Shown piece by piece: positions 35,441 to 45,871 of a stretch of DNA of 64,000 bases (position 1 is the first letter of the stretch; the number at the start of each line of letters is the position of its first letter). The notes below the pieces were generated by a model. That model saw nothing but the letters and a program-made list of their open reading frames with translations. It did no database searches and had not been told where the DNA came from. The translations under genes were made by a program, and so were the position numbers. The DNA comes from Petrosia ficiformis (lineage: Eukaryota > Porifera > Demospongiae > Haplosclerida > Petrosiidae): the NCBI GenBank assembly GCA_947044365.1, contig OX345636.1, positions 29,678,466 to 29,742,465 on the forward strand. The letters run 5' to 3'.

Positions 35441-36118
35441 ACATGTACATATACATGTATGTGTATCAGTGTTTTCCCTAAAGCGCGTCAAACACGTAAT
35501 TTACGCGTTCAAATTCTGAAAACGGAAGCTGCACCTCTAATTAAGAAAAGACACACCGGTAATTAATTCACCACGTGTAAAATGGTGGAGCTGAAAAGGA
35601 GCTAGCTGTCTATATCCAATGAGTTTCTAGCTGTCAAACCTTCAGAAAAATGTAGATAAAGTTGGGTAGCTATGGTGGGATGATGAAGTAGGTGAATTGT
35701 TTTGTAGACTTCAAGATTTGTAAGGAATTGTTTAGCTGAAAGTTTAGTTCTTCGTATTTTTGCAATTTATAATGTCTCTGTTGAACTACAGTCATGTATG
35801 CTAGGAGTTTAAAGAGAGCTGTTTGTATCAGATATTTTGCTTGTACATCACTTCTGTATAGTGAAGGAAGTATAGTGCAGCTGAAGTAATTAAGGTGTAA
35901 ATAATAGGTGTGGTTAGTGGGTGTGGTTGTAACTCGCTTGATTTATATCCTAGGGAAAACACTAATGTGTATGTTGCTAAGTATAAGTATGGTCATATGT
36001 GCACTACATGTATGACCCTCAGAACTAGTAGAGTTATACATATACATGTACATATACATGTATGTGTATGTTACTAAGTATAAGTATGGTCATATGTGCA
36101 CTACATGTATGACCCTCG
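35441..36118 (-). repeat. Inverted copies of the 88-bp satellite
   Basis: The unit seen at 1-340 is present here in reverse (GGTCATATGTGCACTACATG, GACCCTCAGAACTAGTAG), split by a hAT MITE at 35467-35964. Confidence 0.9.
35467..35964. mobile_element. 498-bp non-autonomous hAT element inside satellite
   Basis: The left end is CAGTGTTTTCCCTAAAG. The right end reverse-complements to TAGTGTTTTCCCTAGGA. The 8-bp duplication ATGTGTAT is exact (35459-35466 and 35965-35972). The uninterrupted satellite sequence CATGTATGTGTATGTTACTA at 36057 shows the empty site. No coding frame. Confidence 0.93.
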
Positions 36119-36960
36119 AGTGGCAAAACTGGCAAAATCTTCATATTATTATTATTTCAGACAAATCATTTTTTTGTTTGTTGAAATATCACAATGATTC
36201 TACGACCATTCCAGTCTACAAGTATTGAGATGATATCTACAGATAGTATGAAAGAAGACAGTCTCAACGACTACAAAGATTTGAATTAGACGCCATCTTC
36301 CAAAGAGGAATTTAATTACGCATGCGCATTTGTGTACTTGGAACATGGAAGCTGAAAAGGTGGAAGTGCTTGTTGCATAAGCATAGTGATAACATTTGTG
36401 AGCAAATACATTTTTATAATAATTAATAATAAAGCCATTGTATAATAATATTGTATACTATGATAAGCATTGGAATACTGAACGGTTGATACAGTGACTG
36501 GACACTACTTGAGGGCAGACAGTGATGTAAGTGAAATAGAAATTATACATCATCTGTAAATGAAAGAGAATGATAATCAATACATAAATACAAAAGACTG
36601 ACTTTTATTGATGAACAAATTTTAATGCATTTATGATTGTATTATAAAATCATACAATCTACAAAAAAATATTCACACCACAGAAAAAAAACAATGGAAA
36701 CAAGAATAATAAAAAACATTTTCAATAAAAATGAAAGACCATGTAGGGATGTCAAAACCAAAAAAGCATGCAAACAAGGTTGGGAAGCTAACATAGGACA
36801 AGTACAGCTCTTTGTATTTTGTTTTATAGCAGTGTAAGTACTTATGTAGGGTTATATGGAAGTGATTTTGGGTCCTATGTTAGCATGCTTTTTTTGGTTT
36901 TGACATCCCTACATCGTCTTTCATTTTTATTGAAAAATGTTTTTTATTATTCTTGTACAT
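36119..36960 (+). repeat. Arm 1 of a large inverted repeat, with nested foldback
   Basis: Matches 39005-40524 in reverse orientation (after removing the 39925-40503 insertion). Its right end, 36700-36960, is itself a foldback: AAAATGAAAGACCATGTAGG and CCTACATCGTCTTTCATTTT flank a short centre. Contains an NRF1-like ACGCATGCGCAT at 36316. Confidence 0.9.
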
Positions 36961-37470
36961 ATATATGTACATATACATGTACACATATGTTGCTAAGTAT
37001 ATGTATGGTCATATGTGCACTACCCTCAGTACTAGTACAGTCATACATATATATGTGCATATACATCTACATGTTCGCATGTGTATAAGTATGGTCATAC
37101 ATGTACATGTATGTGCAATACATGTATGACCCTTAGTACTAGTAGAGTCATACATATATATGTACATATGCATATACGCATATGTTGCTAAGTATAAGTA
37201 TGGTCATATATGTACATTTGTGGGCACTACATGTATGGCTCTCGGTAATAGTAGAGTCATACATACATATGTACAATAGTTGTATGACACTCAGTACTAG
37301 TAGAGTCATACATATATACATGTATGTACATATACATGTACACATATGTTGCTAAGTATAAGTATGGTCATATGTACACTACATGTATGACCCTCAGTAC
37401 TAGTAGAGTCATACATATATATGTACATATACATGTAAGCATATGTTGGTAAGTATAATTATGGTCATAC
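36955..37470 (-). repeat. 88-bp satellite, inverted, about five decayed units
   Basis: Repeated AAGTATAAGTATGGTCAT and CTCAGTACTAGTAGAGTCAT with variable TACATATATATG spacers. Units are less regular than at 1-340. Confidence 0.9.
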
Positions 37471-37714
37471 CCGAGTGTAAATAGAAACAGGATCCCGCGA
37501 GTTCTATGCAATATACCCGTATATGAGGTATACTGACTATACTAGACATGAAAGAAAAAAGAAACCTTACAGATGATGAAGGCAGTGGCAGCTTTTCTGA
37601 TATAGTTGATGCAACCAGTTGCTTGCGGTTGATTGGATTGTAGTACATCTCTTGTACTGGAGGTACATAATTACTCTATTTACATAGTGTCAATCTGTCC
37701 AAAATAACAGTGTA

Positions 37715-37815
37715 TTATTGCATTGTGAATTGGGATACACCATGCTGATGAGACCCAATAGGTCGAAACAATCTGATCAGTGTATGTATGTTCTGATTGT
37801 CCATGGTTTGCCCTG
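37715..37815 (-). repeat. Dispersed repeat, inverted copy of 21248-21345
   Basis: ATGAGACCCAATAGGTCGAAAC and flanking sequence match in reverse. Confidence 0.85.
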
Positions 37816-37869
37816 AAAATGTCACATGTACACAAAATCAGTATCTACAAATAATTCTGACACGAGTCC

Positions 37870-38590
37870 TTAAAGTGCTTGAAAGCACTTTCATCACATT
37901 TTTTGAAATGCTTGGAGAGTGCTTTGAAGCAATTTTTAGCTACATGCACTGACTAAATTGTGCTTGTGCTTGAGCTTGCACTTAAGCACATTATAGCATT
38001 ACTAAGCGCAAAGGCTTGAAGTGCTTTATACATTCATAATAATATTATAAATTTTTAATCAATACTGGTAATCAGTATGTGTAAATTGTACAAAAAACCA
38101 ATTCAGCAGTTCTATTCACACTAATTCAGCTGCTATTTTCACATGTGGAAATAATTTCTTTGACAGCTGCTATTTTCACACTTTGAGACTGCTTTTAGGC
38201 TAAGATGGCTGAGAAAAAAGCTACCTACTGTTTTAATAACCCTCAATCTTTGGTTTTAAGGCCATATGTAAACAGATGAGACCATATCTGGATCTACTAA
38301 AGTTTCAACTAACTGAATGAAGCACATGGTAAGATACATACAGTACTAGTAGTACACTGTGTAGACTAGTCTAGTAGCAGTAATTGTAGTACTAAAATTT
38401 ACAAAAATTCACATCAGTTGATTTTATGATATATTTTCTGTCACATTGTTTTCTTCAAAGAGAAACTGTCATCCTCTGAAGCTAGGAGTATATATTTGGT
38501 CAAAAAGTGCTTGTGTTTGTGCTTCAAGCCCTTTGAAAGTGCTTGAAATTGTGCTTCAAGCACTTTACTTTACTAAGTGCTTGCCCCATG
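37870..38590. repeat. Element with arrays of AAGTGCTTGAA at both ends
   Basis: 37870-38035 and 38500-38590 are built from variants of AAGTGCTTGAAGCACTTT, a near-palindrome, in both orientations. The middle is unrelated AT-rich DNA. It is probably a foldback-type element; the boundaries are approximate. Confidence 0.6.
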
Positions 38591-39004
38591 TCTGTCTACA
38601 AATAGATAAATAGATTCAGAAGTTTTTTGTGTATGGGCCTGTAGAATGTAGTGTGTTCACCATTGGGAATATACATTAATCAAAGAGGTAATGCTGTCAG
38701 TGGCCCAGAGAGAGAAGTGGCAAATATCAACTTCATTGGGTGAATAGTGTGCTATATGAGCTTAGTTTATGCTTGCCTATGTAAATTTCCACCTTGCCCA
38801 AAGCTTGGTCTGATCGAGTGGTCAGTGGTTCTGGTTCAGTTACGGTCATGTTGTTTCCTAGAAAAAGAGTGTCTGTTTTTCTGTGGACTTCATTTACTCA
38901 TAATTATTATAAACATAATTATTATAACTATACTGCATGTAAAGATGAATAATAAATGGGGGTGGAGTGAATGTTATGTAGGACCTGACCTATTAGCATA
39001 CTAT

Positions 39005-39924
39005 ATAACAAGAATAACAAAAACATTTTCAATAAAAATGAAAGGAGATGTAGGGATGTCAAAACCCAAAAAGCATGCAAACAAGGTTGGGGAGCTAACA
39101 TAGGACCCAAAATCACTTCCATATAACCCTACATAAGTACTTGCACTGCTATAAAACAAAATACAAGGGCTATACTTATGTAGGGTTATACGGAAGTGAT
39201 TTTGGGTCCTATGTTAGCTTTCCAACCTTGTTTGCATGCTTTTTGGGTTTTGACATCCCTACATCTCCTTTCATTTTTATTGAAAATGTTTTTGTTATTC
39301 TTGTTTCCATTGTGTTTTTTTTTGTGAATGGTGTGAATATTTTTTTGGCAGATTGCAGAAATACTATATATCATTATGAAATCATACAACTATAAATGGA
39401 TTGAAATTTGTTCATCAATAAGTCAGTATTTTGTATTTATGTATTGATTATCATTCTCTAACACTTACAGATGATGTATATTCTCTATTTCACTTACAGC
39501 ACTGTCTGCCATCCTACAAGAAGTAGTGTCAGTCACTGTGTGAACCATTCAGTATTCCAATGGTTATCATAGCATACAATATTATTATACAATTGTTTAA
39601 TATTTATATTCATTATTATAAGAATGTATTTGCTCACAAATGTGCCTATGATTTCAATGCAACAAGCACTTCCACCTTTTCAGCTTCCATGTTCTGAGTA
39701 CATGAATGCGCATGCGTAATTAAATTCCACTTTGGAAAATGGCATCCAATTCCAGATCAAATCTTCGCCGTCGTTGAGACTGTCTTCTTTCATAGCATCT
39801 GAAGATATCATATCAATACTTGTACATCAGAATTTTACAACGAATGGTGATAGAATCATTGTGATAGTTCAACAAACAAAAAAATGATTTGTCTGGAAAA
39901 TAATAATAATAATAATAAGTATAA
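39005..39924 (-). repeat. Arm 2 of the large inverted repeat, with nested foldback
   Basis: The reverse complement corresponds to 36119-36960. 39005-39140 and 39176-39310 form a near-perfect foldback of about 130-bp arms around a 35-bp centre. The arm continues beyond the inserted TACCGT element to about 40524. Confidence 0.9.
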
Positions 39925-40087
39925 TACCGTAGATCGGGAAATTTTCGTCCTGAAAAAAGTTTCGTCAATCACCTTCAGCGATGAAAATTAAACAAGCGAA
40001 CTATTTTCTTCGATAAATAATTAGTTTATTCACACGTGTACGTACGTGTCAGCGAGTAGTGTCCAGTGCTAGCTACTGTTTGAGAAG

Positions 40088-40192
40088 ATGGCTCTACTAC
40101 GATATATGAAGCCTGTTGATTGTCTTCCATATCCCAAGGGACCACTCACGTCTTCTATATCTGCCCAGGCGATAGTAGAGTCTTTGATTACC
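40088..40192 (+). pseudogene. First-exon fragment of element gene A
   Basis: ATG opens MALLRYMKPVDCLPYPKGP and continues LTSSISAQAIVES. It then runs directly into the reverse complement of the HIRAN fragment, so the rest of the gene is deleted. The pattern, an aromatic and basic start followed by LPxPxGxL(S/T)S, is also seen in the member at 56139. The function of the parent protein is unknown to me. Such starts are common on proteins encoded by repeats in sponges and cnidarians, which is recollection and not shown here. Confidence 0.55.
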
Positions 40193-40194
40193 GC

Positions 40195-40323
40195 TACAGC
40201 ATACATGTCTGTTGCATTACCATGCTCCCGTTGACACTCCAGCTCCTCTCCAACAACTGCATCCCAAAACTCTCTGTATATGTGATACCATCTAACACAG
40301 GACTCCTTCTGAAACGTCTTCAT
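40195..40323 (-). pseudogene. HIRAN-domain fragment
   Basis: Minus strand from 40323: MKTFQKESCVRWYHIYREFW, then GEELECQREHGNATDMYAVA and VIKD. The spacing of YH-Y---W----GEEL-C-RE-GN--D-YAVAV matches the first half of HIRAN domains, which in HLTF/RAD5-type helicases bind 3' DNA ends and elsewhere occur alone. The second half is missing at the junction with gene A. Confidence 0.7.
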
Positions 40324-40733
40324 ACTCTTTTGACAAGTACCTCTTCGTGAAACGTGGGAAGAAAAAATTGAAATATTTACGCATAATTACAATTACGTAC
40401 GTATGTAAAATTTCGCCCTACACTACTTTGCGACGAAAATAAAACCACGTGAAAATTTAACCGGTGAAAAATATTACTTGCGAAAATTTCCCAATCTACG
40501 GTAACATTTTGCCAGTTTTGCTACCTGCCGGTTCTCTACCTTAAAGATGATCTCCAGCTGTCTAGAAGATGTTGTTAGTCATAACAACACTAGATATCAA
40601 TATGTGTGTATTAAGACTTGTTCTATAATTTTAGCAGAGATTTCAGCTCATCACTTACAACTGAAATGTATAGGCGGCCATTTTTTTCCCGTGCCATCCC
40701 TACATAGAGAGTACTACCATACTCTCTGATATA

Positions 40734-40834
40734 CATACATACATATACATACATACATGTACATGTACATACATATATATATATACATGTATATATATAT
40801 ATACATGTATATATAATATATCTATATATATATT
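40734..40834. repeat. ACATACAT / TATATA microsatellite
   Basis: Alternating ATACATAC, TACATGTA and TATATATA tracts preceding repeat family A. Confidence 0.9.
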
Positions 40835-41215
40835 CATCCGTTCATTCATCAATACATTCCATTATTTGATTAATCTGGTAACTTGTGTATTCCTCGTCCC
40901 TGGCCCTCAATAGGACCATATATACCCAGGTTAGCAAAACAGGTGAGGACAATTGATTAGCAAATTGGGTGTGGTCAAACTTTATTGGTCAAAGTTCTAA
41001 ATCCCAACTTACATATATGCTTTGGTGTCATTGTACCACTTGACACGAATAGTCTAGCGGGATTAAAGACATCTTGGTGGAATTGCCACCCTTCCCTCTC
41101 TCTACATACATGTATCTGAAAATGCCTATAGAGTCCTGCTTACCAATGTATCATGTAATAATATAAACTAACTAAATAATTTATTTGATATGTGACTGTC
41201 ATGTGACTGCTATAA
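40835..41215 (+). repeat. Dispersed repeat family A, second long copy
   Basis: CCCTGGCCCTCAATAGGACC through TGTGACTGCTATAA, colinear with 13441-13870. Confidence 0.85.
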
Positions 41216-41254
41216 TAAAATTATGATTGCTTTCCCATGGGTTTGATGTATGTT

Positions 41255-41287
<33 letters not shown>

Positions 41288-41597
41288 TCATATATGTATT
41301 TGTGTCAGTAATGACGCACATCAAAGACACCGCGCGGGATGTAAATTTACTAGAAATGCCTACACCCACAAGCATTTTATAATCCACCCACAAGTGTGAT
41401 ACAACTCGCCCACAAACGTGCTACAATTTTTGCAATCAAAAAATTATCAAACATTCATTTCTTGAAATCAATGAAATTTTACAATTAACACAAGTAGCTA
41501 GTAGTTTTTTAGAAACATACATACACACAGTAACTAAACTCATACCGTCATTGAAGCTAAATCACTTGATACAAACAATCAACAACAACCAAAACCT

Positions 41598-41628
<31 letters not shown>

Positions 41629-41699
41629 CTTTAGGAAATAAACAGTTTGATGAAAAGCTAATTACATGTATCCTATATTAAGTTTATCTGTGTCACATG

Positions 41700-43025
41700 C
41701 AGTGGCATAGGAAGCAATCGAAAATTGTTTGGGTCATTAATTATTCATGAGGGGTGTGGCTAATTGTGACGTTTTAGTGTTAAAATTTCTTTTTGGTAAA
41801 AAAAAACATGTTCTCAAAATTAATATAATAATTTTAATTTACAGGAAGATTCAGTAGCCAAAAAAGTCACAACTTTATCTATGTCTATTGGAATTTCTCT
41901 TTCTATGTTCAGAAATGCAAGAGCTGATAATCTGTCTTGATCCATCGTCCCCCTCAAGTATGTTTTGAGACGTCTCAAGAATGAAAATGAGCGTTCAGCT
42001 GAACAAGAACTGATGGGAAAAGTCCAAAATATTTTCATTACTTTGGATAAAACTGGGAGAACTATTTTGAGGCTTGGATCTTCACTAAAGAACTTTTTCC
42101 TGTCTTGTAGTATGTGCCTTTGGTCATTCGATTGTTCACGTTCTTTAACAAGATTACAGAAAACCATTAACTTAGCTTTAAGGTCATCAGAATTAAAGCT
42201 GTAAAAAGAAGCAACATTGCCAATGCTATTATCAGAAATGGCAGAAAAATTTTCCTATGTCAGTATCTTTTCCATGGTCTCTCACAATAGATAAATCATT
42301 TTCACTAAACCGTTCTTCCATTCTTGAGGATATAACATCAATGATGGGATAAAAAGAAGTCACAAGATAATATTGCTTCACATTGGTATACATAGGGTCT
42401 GTTGAACCTCCTCCAAGCCTAGCAGGTACTTTTCTTCTTCTTGGTAAAACTGGATCATCGAAACCAAGTTTAGCACAAATATCAGTGGCTTCTTTCCAAA
42501 ATCGATCAAACTCTTGCTCTGATCTTAAAGCTAACATGCTTTGGCACACTGCTTCCACCTTTTCAAGTGCATGGCATATTGATATACAAGTGGACTGTAG
42601 ATACTTAGACAGAACATTTGTCATTGAAAAAATATGACTTAGAAGAAACAAATTGAAAACAAAATCAAATGTGCAAACAGACTTTAAAAGAGTACCTGCT
42701 TGAGCACCAGAAGCTGCATCATGTTCAGCTATTTCTTCTAAAGTCTTAACTATCTCCTCAAACTGTCCTTTTACAGCATTCAAAGCTTCAGCTCTACAGG
42801 ACCATCTAGTGTCTGAAAGAGTGTTTAGTGTTGTTACCTTAGAACTAGAGTCCTTTTGTACACTTTCAAAAACAGCATGTCTTTTGCAGAAGTATTTATA
42901 TAGTTGTGAAGTTCCAAAACGATACCCAAGGCATTTCGTGCAAAAGGAATCTCCTTTGCTGAATCAACTAAAACTAAATTTAAGACATGACCATAACAAT
43001 GTGTGTACATTGCTCTTTCCACCTG
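41700..43025 (-). pseudogene. Second hAT transposase, 5' truncated
   Basis: The right-hand (3') terminus of the element is at 41700, CAGTGGCATAGGAAGC, flanked by GTCACATG. Minus-strand coding pieces run 43022-42834 (THCYGHVLNLVLVDSAKE), 42783-42232 (SKYLQSTCISICHALEKV...RRRKVPARLGG) and 42167-41820, with the dimerisation motif SSCSAERSFSFLRRLKTYLR. It is a different lineage from the 29.9-kb hAT. The N-terminal half and the other terminus are missing. At about 43025 it meets a helicase fragment of the opposite strand. Confidence 0.88.
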
Positions 43026-43039
43026 TTAGAGACAAATTT

Positions 43040-43851
43040 ATATTTCAGGAAGGTAATGGTTATAATCCTGGTTCTACCCACTTGTGGAGAGATATCTTCA
43101 CAATGGTAGAGCTGACCATTAACATGAGACAGATGGGTGACAACACTTACTCTCAAGTACTGGGTAGAATTCGCACTGGACAGCAAACTCCAGACGATAT
43201 CACTCTGCTCAGAACCCGTCTGACTTCTGGTATAGATACCATTGAACAGTATCCATTCACAGATGCTTTGCGTCTGTTACCTTTGAAAGTCATGGTGGAT
43301 GAATACAATACTCACCGTCTTCGGCAGTTGGTGCAAGTCATGCTGCGAAGAAACATCCTCTGTGAAGATGAACTAGTAAATGGAGCTCGTGGAATTGTGG
43401 TGGGATTTACTTGGCCTGATGGACAGCCAACACAGCCTGAAATTGGACAGCTACCTCAAAATCTTCTGGTCAAATTCCACGATCCTCGCGTTGGTCGTAT
43501 CAGCCGAGTGAGTGTTGAAGATGATGCAGAAGCTGTTCCAATTGTGAACCTGTGACGGCAAAATTTTATGGCCGAGAGGGAGTCACACTACAAAGGACTC
43601 AACTACCTTTAGTTCCCTGTTGGGCTGCTACTATTCACAAAGTACAAGGGTTATCTCTTGATGCTGCTGTGATTGACCTAGGTCCCAAAGTGTTTGAAGA
43701 TGGCATGGCTTATGTTGCTTTGAGTCGTGTCAGAACACTTGATGGTGTAGCTATAATTGATCTTGTATCCAGCAAAATCAAGGCCTCTCAGTTGGCAACC
43801 AAAGAGTTAGATCGGCTGAGAGGAGCTGATGTTCAAGATCGTGAGGAGTAA
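43040..43851 (+). pseudogene. PIF1-type helicase C-terminal fragment (Helitron-like)
   Basis: Reads WRDIFTMVELTINMRQMGD and GRIRTGQQTPDDITLL to PIVNL and a TGA at 43553. After a one-base shift it continues [30 protein letters not shown] (motif V region) and [11 protein letters not shown] (motif VI). The ATP-binding Walker motifs are missing upstream. PIF1-family 5'-3' helicases of this kind form the C-terminal part of Helitron Rep-Hel proteins and also occur as free genes. No Helitron 3' hairpin or CTRR end was identified. Confidence 0.85.
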
Positions 43852-43855
43852 ATGT

Positions 43856-44715
43856 GTATGATAATAATTATTGTTGTGCTATAATACATTTGTGCTTTTA
43901 ATTATATATAATCAGAGTTTGTTTAGTATCGTGTTACTACTGTACAATTATGTGTGTTATTAAAGCTGGACTTTAATATTGTATTTGTACATGTATTGAG
44001 CCTTATAATTATATAATTATTATTATTATTATACATGTTCTATTCTATTGTGTGTGGGATTTCCTAGTGGGCGGTGTATACCATCTATGTATACTCTGTG
44101 TACGTATTGATTGGTTGTATACCCCCTAGGGTCCCCTGCTTACATTCACTGTTTGCAACACACATTGATCCTGTCCCAATTGGTTGATGGTGGATCCTCA
44201 CTTTCTGTTCAGAATGTGGGTGGCCTGGCATAAGGGATGCCTCCTCGTGGTCCAGGCTGGTAACTTCTACTTTTAATAATTAATGTAGAAGGCTAAAGTC
44301 CCTTGAAGATTTCAAAATTTGTGGAAAATAAAATGGTTAGTGTATTAATGTATGATTGATAATAATAATTTTCCTTTGTAATTATAGTCTGAAAGATGTC
44401 AAACAACAATGCAATTATGTATTTCAAAGAGAATGATCAAGGAAACATTCATAACTTTCATATTTAAATTTTAAACATTTTATAAATCATAAGAAAAATT
44501 TTAAACTATTGTTTATTGATAATTAATTAATACATGCATGAATAAGGCAATACATAAACAGGCTGCTAATTAGTACATAATATACAAGTAAAATACTAGG
44601 TAGATATAGTAAACAACTCCATTGGTGGGTAATAATGTTTCATATCTTACTGCAATAAAATATAATCTTATTTTCATTGGTCAATTCGATATTGAACTTC
44701 ACAAGTGATCCTACC
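43856..44715. other. No gene seen
   Basis: AT-rich, with a more GC-balanced patch at 44050-44260. No coding frame. Confidence 0.5.
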
Positions 44716-44721
44716 TTCCAG

Positions 44722-44728
44722 TATAAAA
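44722..44728 (+). promoter_or_regulatory. TATA box (TATAAAA)
   Basis: 38 bp upstream of the ATG at 44760. An inverted CCAAT (ATTGG) lies near 44677. The layout fits a short-leader TATA promoter. Confidence 0.5.
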
Positions 44729-44759
44729 ACAGCACAATTTCTGCGCTTCAAGGTATAGA

Positions 44760-44957
44760 ATGTCTCAATTTGAAGACTTCATTTCCAACGGCATGGATTT
44801 AGATCTAGAAGTAACTCCACGCCCGAGTCCACTGTCTCCTATTAGACCTCCACCTCCACCTCCACCTCCAGTTGGAGCTCCTCCACCCAAGAAAGGGAGA
44901 AAAAGAAGGAAGAAACAAAAGGGGAGGGGGGAGTCAAAGATTATAACTGTTAGTTAA
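44760..44957 (+). CDS. Small proline-rich, lysine-rich protein
   Basis: 65 codons in a single exon: acidic start MSQFEDFISNGMDLDLEV, SPLSPIRP, eight consecutive prolines, then PPPKKGRKRRKKQKGRG, a strong nuclear-localisation-type basic cluster. The TATA box and short leader support a real transcript. No family is recognised. Length and composition suggest a small nuclear or nucleic-acid-binding protein, but that is inference. It may also be a first exon, although no good donor is seen. Confidence 0.45.
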   Translation: MSQFEDFISNGMDLDLEVTPRPSPLSPIRPPPPPPPPVGAPPPKKGRKRRKKQKGRGESKIITVS

Positions 44958-45231
44958 TAAGTAATTTTATAATAATGATAATTATATAATTATTCTGTTT
45001 TATGTTTATATAGATTCAAGTAACCAAAAATGGTGGTGTGATAATTAAAAAAACATTATTAAATTATATAATTATAATTATATATATATATATATTATAT
45101 TATTTAAAAGTTTCATTTAAATTATATATATATTATTATTAGCAAATACCAGCAGAAATTCCAGTAGCTAAAACTTTCACTTAGTCTCCTCTGCACGTGC
45201 TGTTTAAGCTTGCATTAGATTGTCTTACATG

Positions 45232-45432
45232 CTACAGAGTGATCTCTGCCTTGCAGTAGTAGTAGTCTAAATTAATCTTTGTTGTTTCTATCCTTTGTGC
45301 TCTAATCCTTCTCTGTATTTCTGCTTGAGCAGTAGTAATCTTCTTAATCTGTGGTGTTTCAATCCTTTGTGCTCTATGCCTGTTCTGTATTTCAGCTTGC
45401 CAGTGCTTGCTTATCGCATATTTCTTCGACAT
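45232..45432 (-). CDS. Small repeat-containing protein, unrecognised
   Basis: Begins MSKKYAISKHWQ, followed by two copies of a charged repeat (AEIQNRHRAQRIETPQIKK and AEIQRRIRAQRIETTKI) and the start of a third. The DNA repeat is about 75 bp, and synonymous and conservative changes between the copies suggest coding constraint. The predicted structure is helical. The start lies just downstream of an NRF1-like promoter site. It may be the first exon of a longer gene. Confidence 0.45.
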   Translation of the reverse strand: MSKKYAISKHWQAEIQNRHRAQRIETPQIKKITTAQAEIQRRIRAQRIETTKINLDYYYCKAEITL

Positions 45433-45439
45433 TCTCGTG

Positions 45440-45475
45440 CTCTACTTCATGCGCATGCTCAGTATCATGCGTGAC
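45440..45475 (-). promoter_or_regulatory. NRF1-like promoter site
   Basis: GCATGCGCATGAAG (minus strand) about 20 bp upstream of the start at 45432. (T/C)GCGCATGCGC is the NRF1 consensus, common in TATA-less housekeeping promoters. Confidence 0.4.
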
Positions 45476-45639
45476 CTTTGAACCATGAAAATATTAAAAT
45501 TTGTAAAGCAATCATTTCATACTATATAGTAAAATTCTCCTTGGTAGCCATCTCTCTCTTTACACACTATAAATATATATACATGAACATCCCATACGGA
45601 TGTTTTTTGTCATAATAATTATAATAATTATAATTATGT

Positions 45640-45870
45640 TTGTGTCACCTACGAGAGTATGCGTTGTATACGTAGTTAAGGAAGTACATCATCCCGGGGG
45701 CTCGGTCAATTAATGGGCGTGGCGCGTAAAAGAACGTGGCACACATGCGATCAAGCTCTACACACCAGCAGAAAGAAAGATGTGTAGCTTACGTAGAAAC
45801 TGGAAGTAATAGCTAGCTATTCTGCCTGAAATATATTCCTAAAGTTCTACAAGTGAAGAACAAAAACAAA
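45640..45870 (+). promoter_or_regulatory. Promoter-like module shared with 20548-20768
   Basis: GGGGGCTCGGTCAATTAATG and GGGCGTGGCGCGTAAAAGAA are almost identical to the copy at 20.6 kb. It lies directly upstream of the BEN-like pseudogene. Confidence 0.55.
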
Positions 45871-45871
45871 T

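Larger units (their letters stand above)
39925..40503 (+). mobile_element. TACCGT-ended element, member 2, carrying two gene fragments
   Basis: 579 bp. The left end TACCGTAGATCGGGAAATTT is matched by the inverted right end with one change. Inside both ends are repeated TTTTCG/CGAAAA motifs. The plus strand holds a first-exon fragment (40088-40192) and the minus strand a HIRAN fragment (40195-40323). The other arm of the large inverted repeat gives an approximate empty site at 36119-36160. Confidence 0.88.

Noticed and set aside
38747..39103. 118-codon plus-strand frame
   Set aside because: It crosses a dispersed repeat and the foldback arm, with hydrophobic low-complexity sequence and no family signal.
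42809..43040. First part of the plus-strand helicase frame
   Set aside because: It is the shadow of the hAT transposase on the other strand. Helicase similarity begins only after the junction near 43025-43045.
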